Shown here in pieces: positions 59,201-59,865 of a stretch of 59,865 bases of DNA. The notes under the pieces were generated by a model. That model was given only the letters and a program-made list of their open reading frames with translations. It was not told where the DNA came from and did not search any database. Origin of the DNA: a bacterium (lineage in GTDB: Bacteria; UBP6; UBA1177); contig JAGCUA010000086.1 of the NCBI GenBank assembly GCA_017963125.1, positions 1 to 59,865 of the forward strand, given 5' to 3'. The translations under genes were made by a program, and so were the position numbers. The number at the start of each line of letters is the position of its first letter. The stretch's first letter is position 1.

Positions 59201-59717
59201 CTACGAGTGCGGCTGTCCTGATTTTTACGAGTGGAACGGTTCAAATTGTGAAAGCATCTGTTCTACTGATCCGTGCGGCTCGGTTCTGCATTCCACGGGA
59301 CTTTGCAAACCCACATCGGAAACTACGTATGAATGCGGCTGCGCTTCCGGTTACTTGTGGAGCGGTTCGGCGTGCGTAAATCCGTGCGAAGGCGATCCGT
59401 GTGCAGATGATTCTCATGCAACCGGATGTATCACGGAATCTGCCGAGGAATATTCCTGTGTGTGTGCAGAAAACTACACCTGGAACGGCGACGACAAGGT
59501 ATGTAAGGCAAATACCAAAACTGAGAACTGCAATGCTGAATTGCCGGAACATGCAGAGTGGTGGATTGAAAGCATAACCCAGACATGGAGCGGAAACGCG
59601 TGGTTGCCTGAAATCGGAGAGGAAGCAGTTTACAGCGAAGAAGAGGTCACAAACGAATGCCGCTTCAAATGTAGAGACGGCTATGTCTGGGAAAGCGAAT
59701 CACAGCAGTGTTACTAA
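56259..59717 (+). CDS. Large multidomain lipoprotein: ZU5, nonapeptide repeat, DUF1566, EGF-like
   Basis: A 1152-residue lipoprotein: MKRIFCLIMVFIAVFAVSCSG, lipobox VSC. Residues about 45-155 are a ZU5-like domain (EGGTVTNEDGSVSIEIPSGA). Residues 159-215 hold six AGDPIM units, mostly spaced nine residues. An acidic D/E-rich linker runs to about residue 310. At least three DUF1566 segments follow, recognisable by DWRFPTPKELM, DWRLPNKNELVTLI, NWRLPTLDEIRSIV and WWRMPALDEVKTLV with RCV ends. The C-terminal 190 residues are EGF-like units (CSTDPCGSVLHSTGLC, CEGDPCADDSHATGC). A surface-exposed binding protein is likely. ATG 56259 follows AGGAGGG. Confidence 0.9.
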   Translation: MKRIFCLIMVFIAVFAVSCSGKKKVEPDEGNKPLPEEEVTKEVSAEEGGTVTNEDGSVSIEIPSGALEDDTTITMKIYDAKDYPGTEGETVISKIVEFEPSGTIFKKPVVISMISTGTEEITRAVQKKVVTAAVYRETKGEWSYSPTGAAVKISGHNEAGDPIMTTAAGDPIMLNAAGDPIMQSTGAMLSAAGDPIMITAAGDPIMTAAAGDPIMMTTGHFTAYAFFHIDLKDEEVTDDDADITEDDDDVIEITDEDEDNIEIPDENDEDIEITDEDEDEPTEDVDEIPDIEIPDENDDTDVIVPEPEPELLRSKVLCTGMTICTDETGSQILCPEEENAFYGQDAQYAVRGSCVPDHKLKEIVKPEALENDFVEVHDDNTGLTWLYLGVKGSYEGVKNGCDISYDGKEDWRFPTPKELMTLAWNDRLFRGIPADPILFKKVIDDAVESYSYSDKYGIYLWSSIENYIYALEYGMTIPPKAYESYQSVFYDGILMCVSGEEYGKVKADDYASITRSGDEMVFDSSTNLYWQKDSGKAETWKEALSYCENLEYAGFSDWRLPNKNELVTLIDHSKLGTDVVSSFPGMKADVFWSSTSAGEYKWVVDMTDGTAYTFNGKTAGGFYIMRHSELPISVRCVRSKLDEKTEIPVCNESGVAPCKAADGTVWSSVIYPEIFVDFDKSKISSYNGGGCLNCRNNTRSTDDGVYSWDIAEMCRSLRENGSNNWRLPTLDEIRSIVTTEKLKKGGSCGITNECFEESCGNGETCSEDEPSQTLFYDYGAMFSATFNLEHSYHDEENGRDLYPALWALSTEYGSMGLSSDIPVSMLFQRCVLDETLEIHETPYADPETGLTWSDISSGYLILPDADDYCYELSKGDPEHWWRMPALDEVKTLVRNCSEEEEWCPVDVTGKYSVLGDIDYVWAADNDGKLYYVDFSEAGIYETGSDDRNRVRCVSDGSNPCAYDPCNGLARCNVVENAGVRTYECGCPDFYEWNGSNCESICSTDPCGSVLHSTGLCKPTSETTYECGCASGYLWSGSACVNPCEGDPCADDSHATGCITESAEEYSCVCAENYTWNGDDKVCKANTKTENCNAELPEHAEWWIESITQTWSGNAWLPEIGEEAVYSEEEVTNECRFKCRDGYVWESESQQCY
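56733..56903 (+). repeat. 27-base tandem repeat coding AAGDPIM nonapeptides
   Basis: Six copies of Ala-Gly-Asp-Pro-Ile-Met, mostly 27 bases apart, with one 18-residue spacing that contains a decayed unit (QSTGAMLSA). Codon use differs between copies (GGCGATCCGATTATG, GGAGATCCGATCATG), so the peptide itself is under selection. Confidence 0.85.
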
Positions 59718-59865
59718 TCGTTCCAGTAGTCAACTATAGTTAAAAGAAAAAGTCTTTTTATTTTTCAGCATCGAAAAGACACACCTTAAAAACTTATTGA
59801 AAACAGCAATTACGGCCTTTTTCCCATTCATGTTTTCTCGTATTTTTTTGTCGTAATATTCCTTA
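59718..59865. other. AT-rich end region, no gene seen
   Basis: I see no start codon with a ribosome site and no clear terminator, only short A and T tracts (AAAAAGTCTTTTTATTTTT near 59747). Confidence 0.5.

Overview
The window reads as chromosomal DNA of a Gram-negative, probably anaerobic bacterium. The evidence is a type II secretion operon with a secretin, many lipobox lipoproteins, LpxL-like and PlsC-like acyltransferases, and an indolepyruvate:ferredoxin oxidoreductase. The abundance of DUF1566, EGF-like and LamG lipoproteins on acidic or TEPT/TNPDDP stalks recalls gut or digester deltaproteobacterial/Myxococcota-type genomes. That placement is an impression, not a proof. No tRNA gene and no CRISPR array was seen.

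Layout. 1-5700: 5S rRNA (end of an rRNA operon), a DUF3737 protein, a PatB-type PLP enzyme, purH and an unknown 545-aa protein. 5716-13569: two divergent operons forming an aryl-polyene-like type II fatty-acid/polyketide locus (thioesterase, two acyltransferases, glycosyltransferase, dehydratase, membrane/AMP-ligase fusion, two acyl carrier proteins, methyltransferase, ketosynthase-like protein). No full ketosynthase, ketoreductase or ammonia-lyase lies in the window. 13719-21338: a secreted Cys-rich protein, a DUF4258/YgiT zinc-finger pair, a glycerate kinase, a two-gene envelope operon, an EGF-like lipoprotein and glmM.

21463-26541 is an accessory block. It holds RhuM, DUF1016 nuclease and two ORF6N genes plus a small DUF1566 lipoprotein. 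They are separated by five copies of one intergenic repeat, and three of them share a near-identical promoter/leader. A relic of a lost RhuM gene marks its left edge. This is the best candidate here for an undescribed cassette-like system.

26653-29029 is a tgt/yggS/phosphatase operon. 29295-33558 holds three paralogous LamG lipoproteins with tandem-repeat stalks. 33598-38974 carries pepP, mutS2, a lipoprotein and tmk, followed by a Ca2+/Na+ antiporter on the other strand. 40235-46736 is gspC-D-E-F, followed by an S41 protease lipoprotein and, convergently, a membrane glycosyltransferase.

49814-53276 is a second accessory block. A large single-chain type IIG restriction-modification gene is bounded by a 99-bp direct repeat that duplicates the 3' end of a CpsB-type phosphatase gene, so the island entered that gene and restored its end. 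The restriction gene itself carries two palindromic elements in frame, and a third lies just after it. 53856-56060 encodes iorB and iorA (alpha subunit without its usual ferredoxin tail). 56259-59717 encodes a 1152-aa lipoprotein with ZU5, nonapeptide-repeat, DUF1566 and EGF-like parts.

Stretches over about 300 bases without a gene: 21339-21645 (glmM promoter, RhuM relic, repeat copy A, cassette promoter); 24982-25345 (inverted repeat, repeat copy D, cassette promoter); 39906-40234 (GC-capped repeat element and a 13-bp palindrome). Starts were chosen by Shine-Dalgarno position. All homology calls come from reading motifs, not from database searches.
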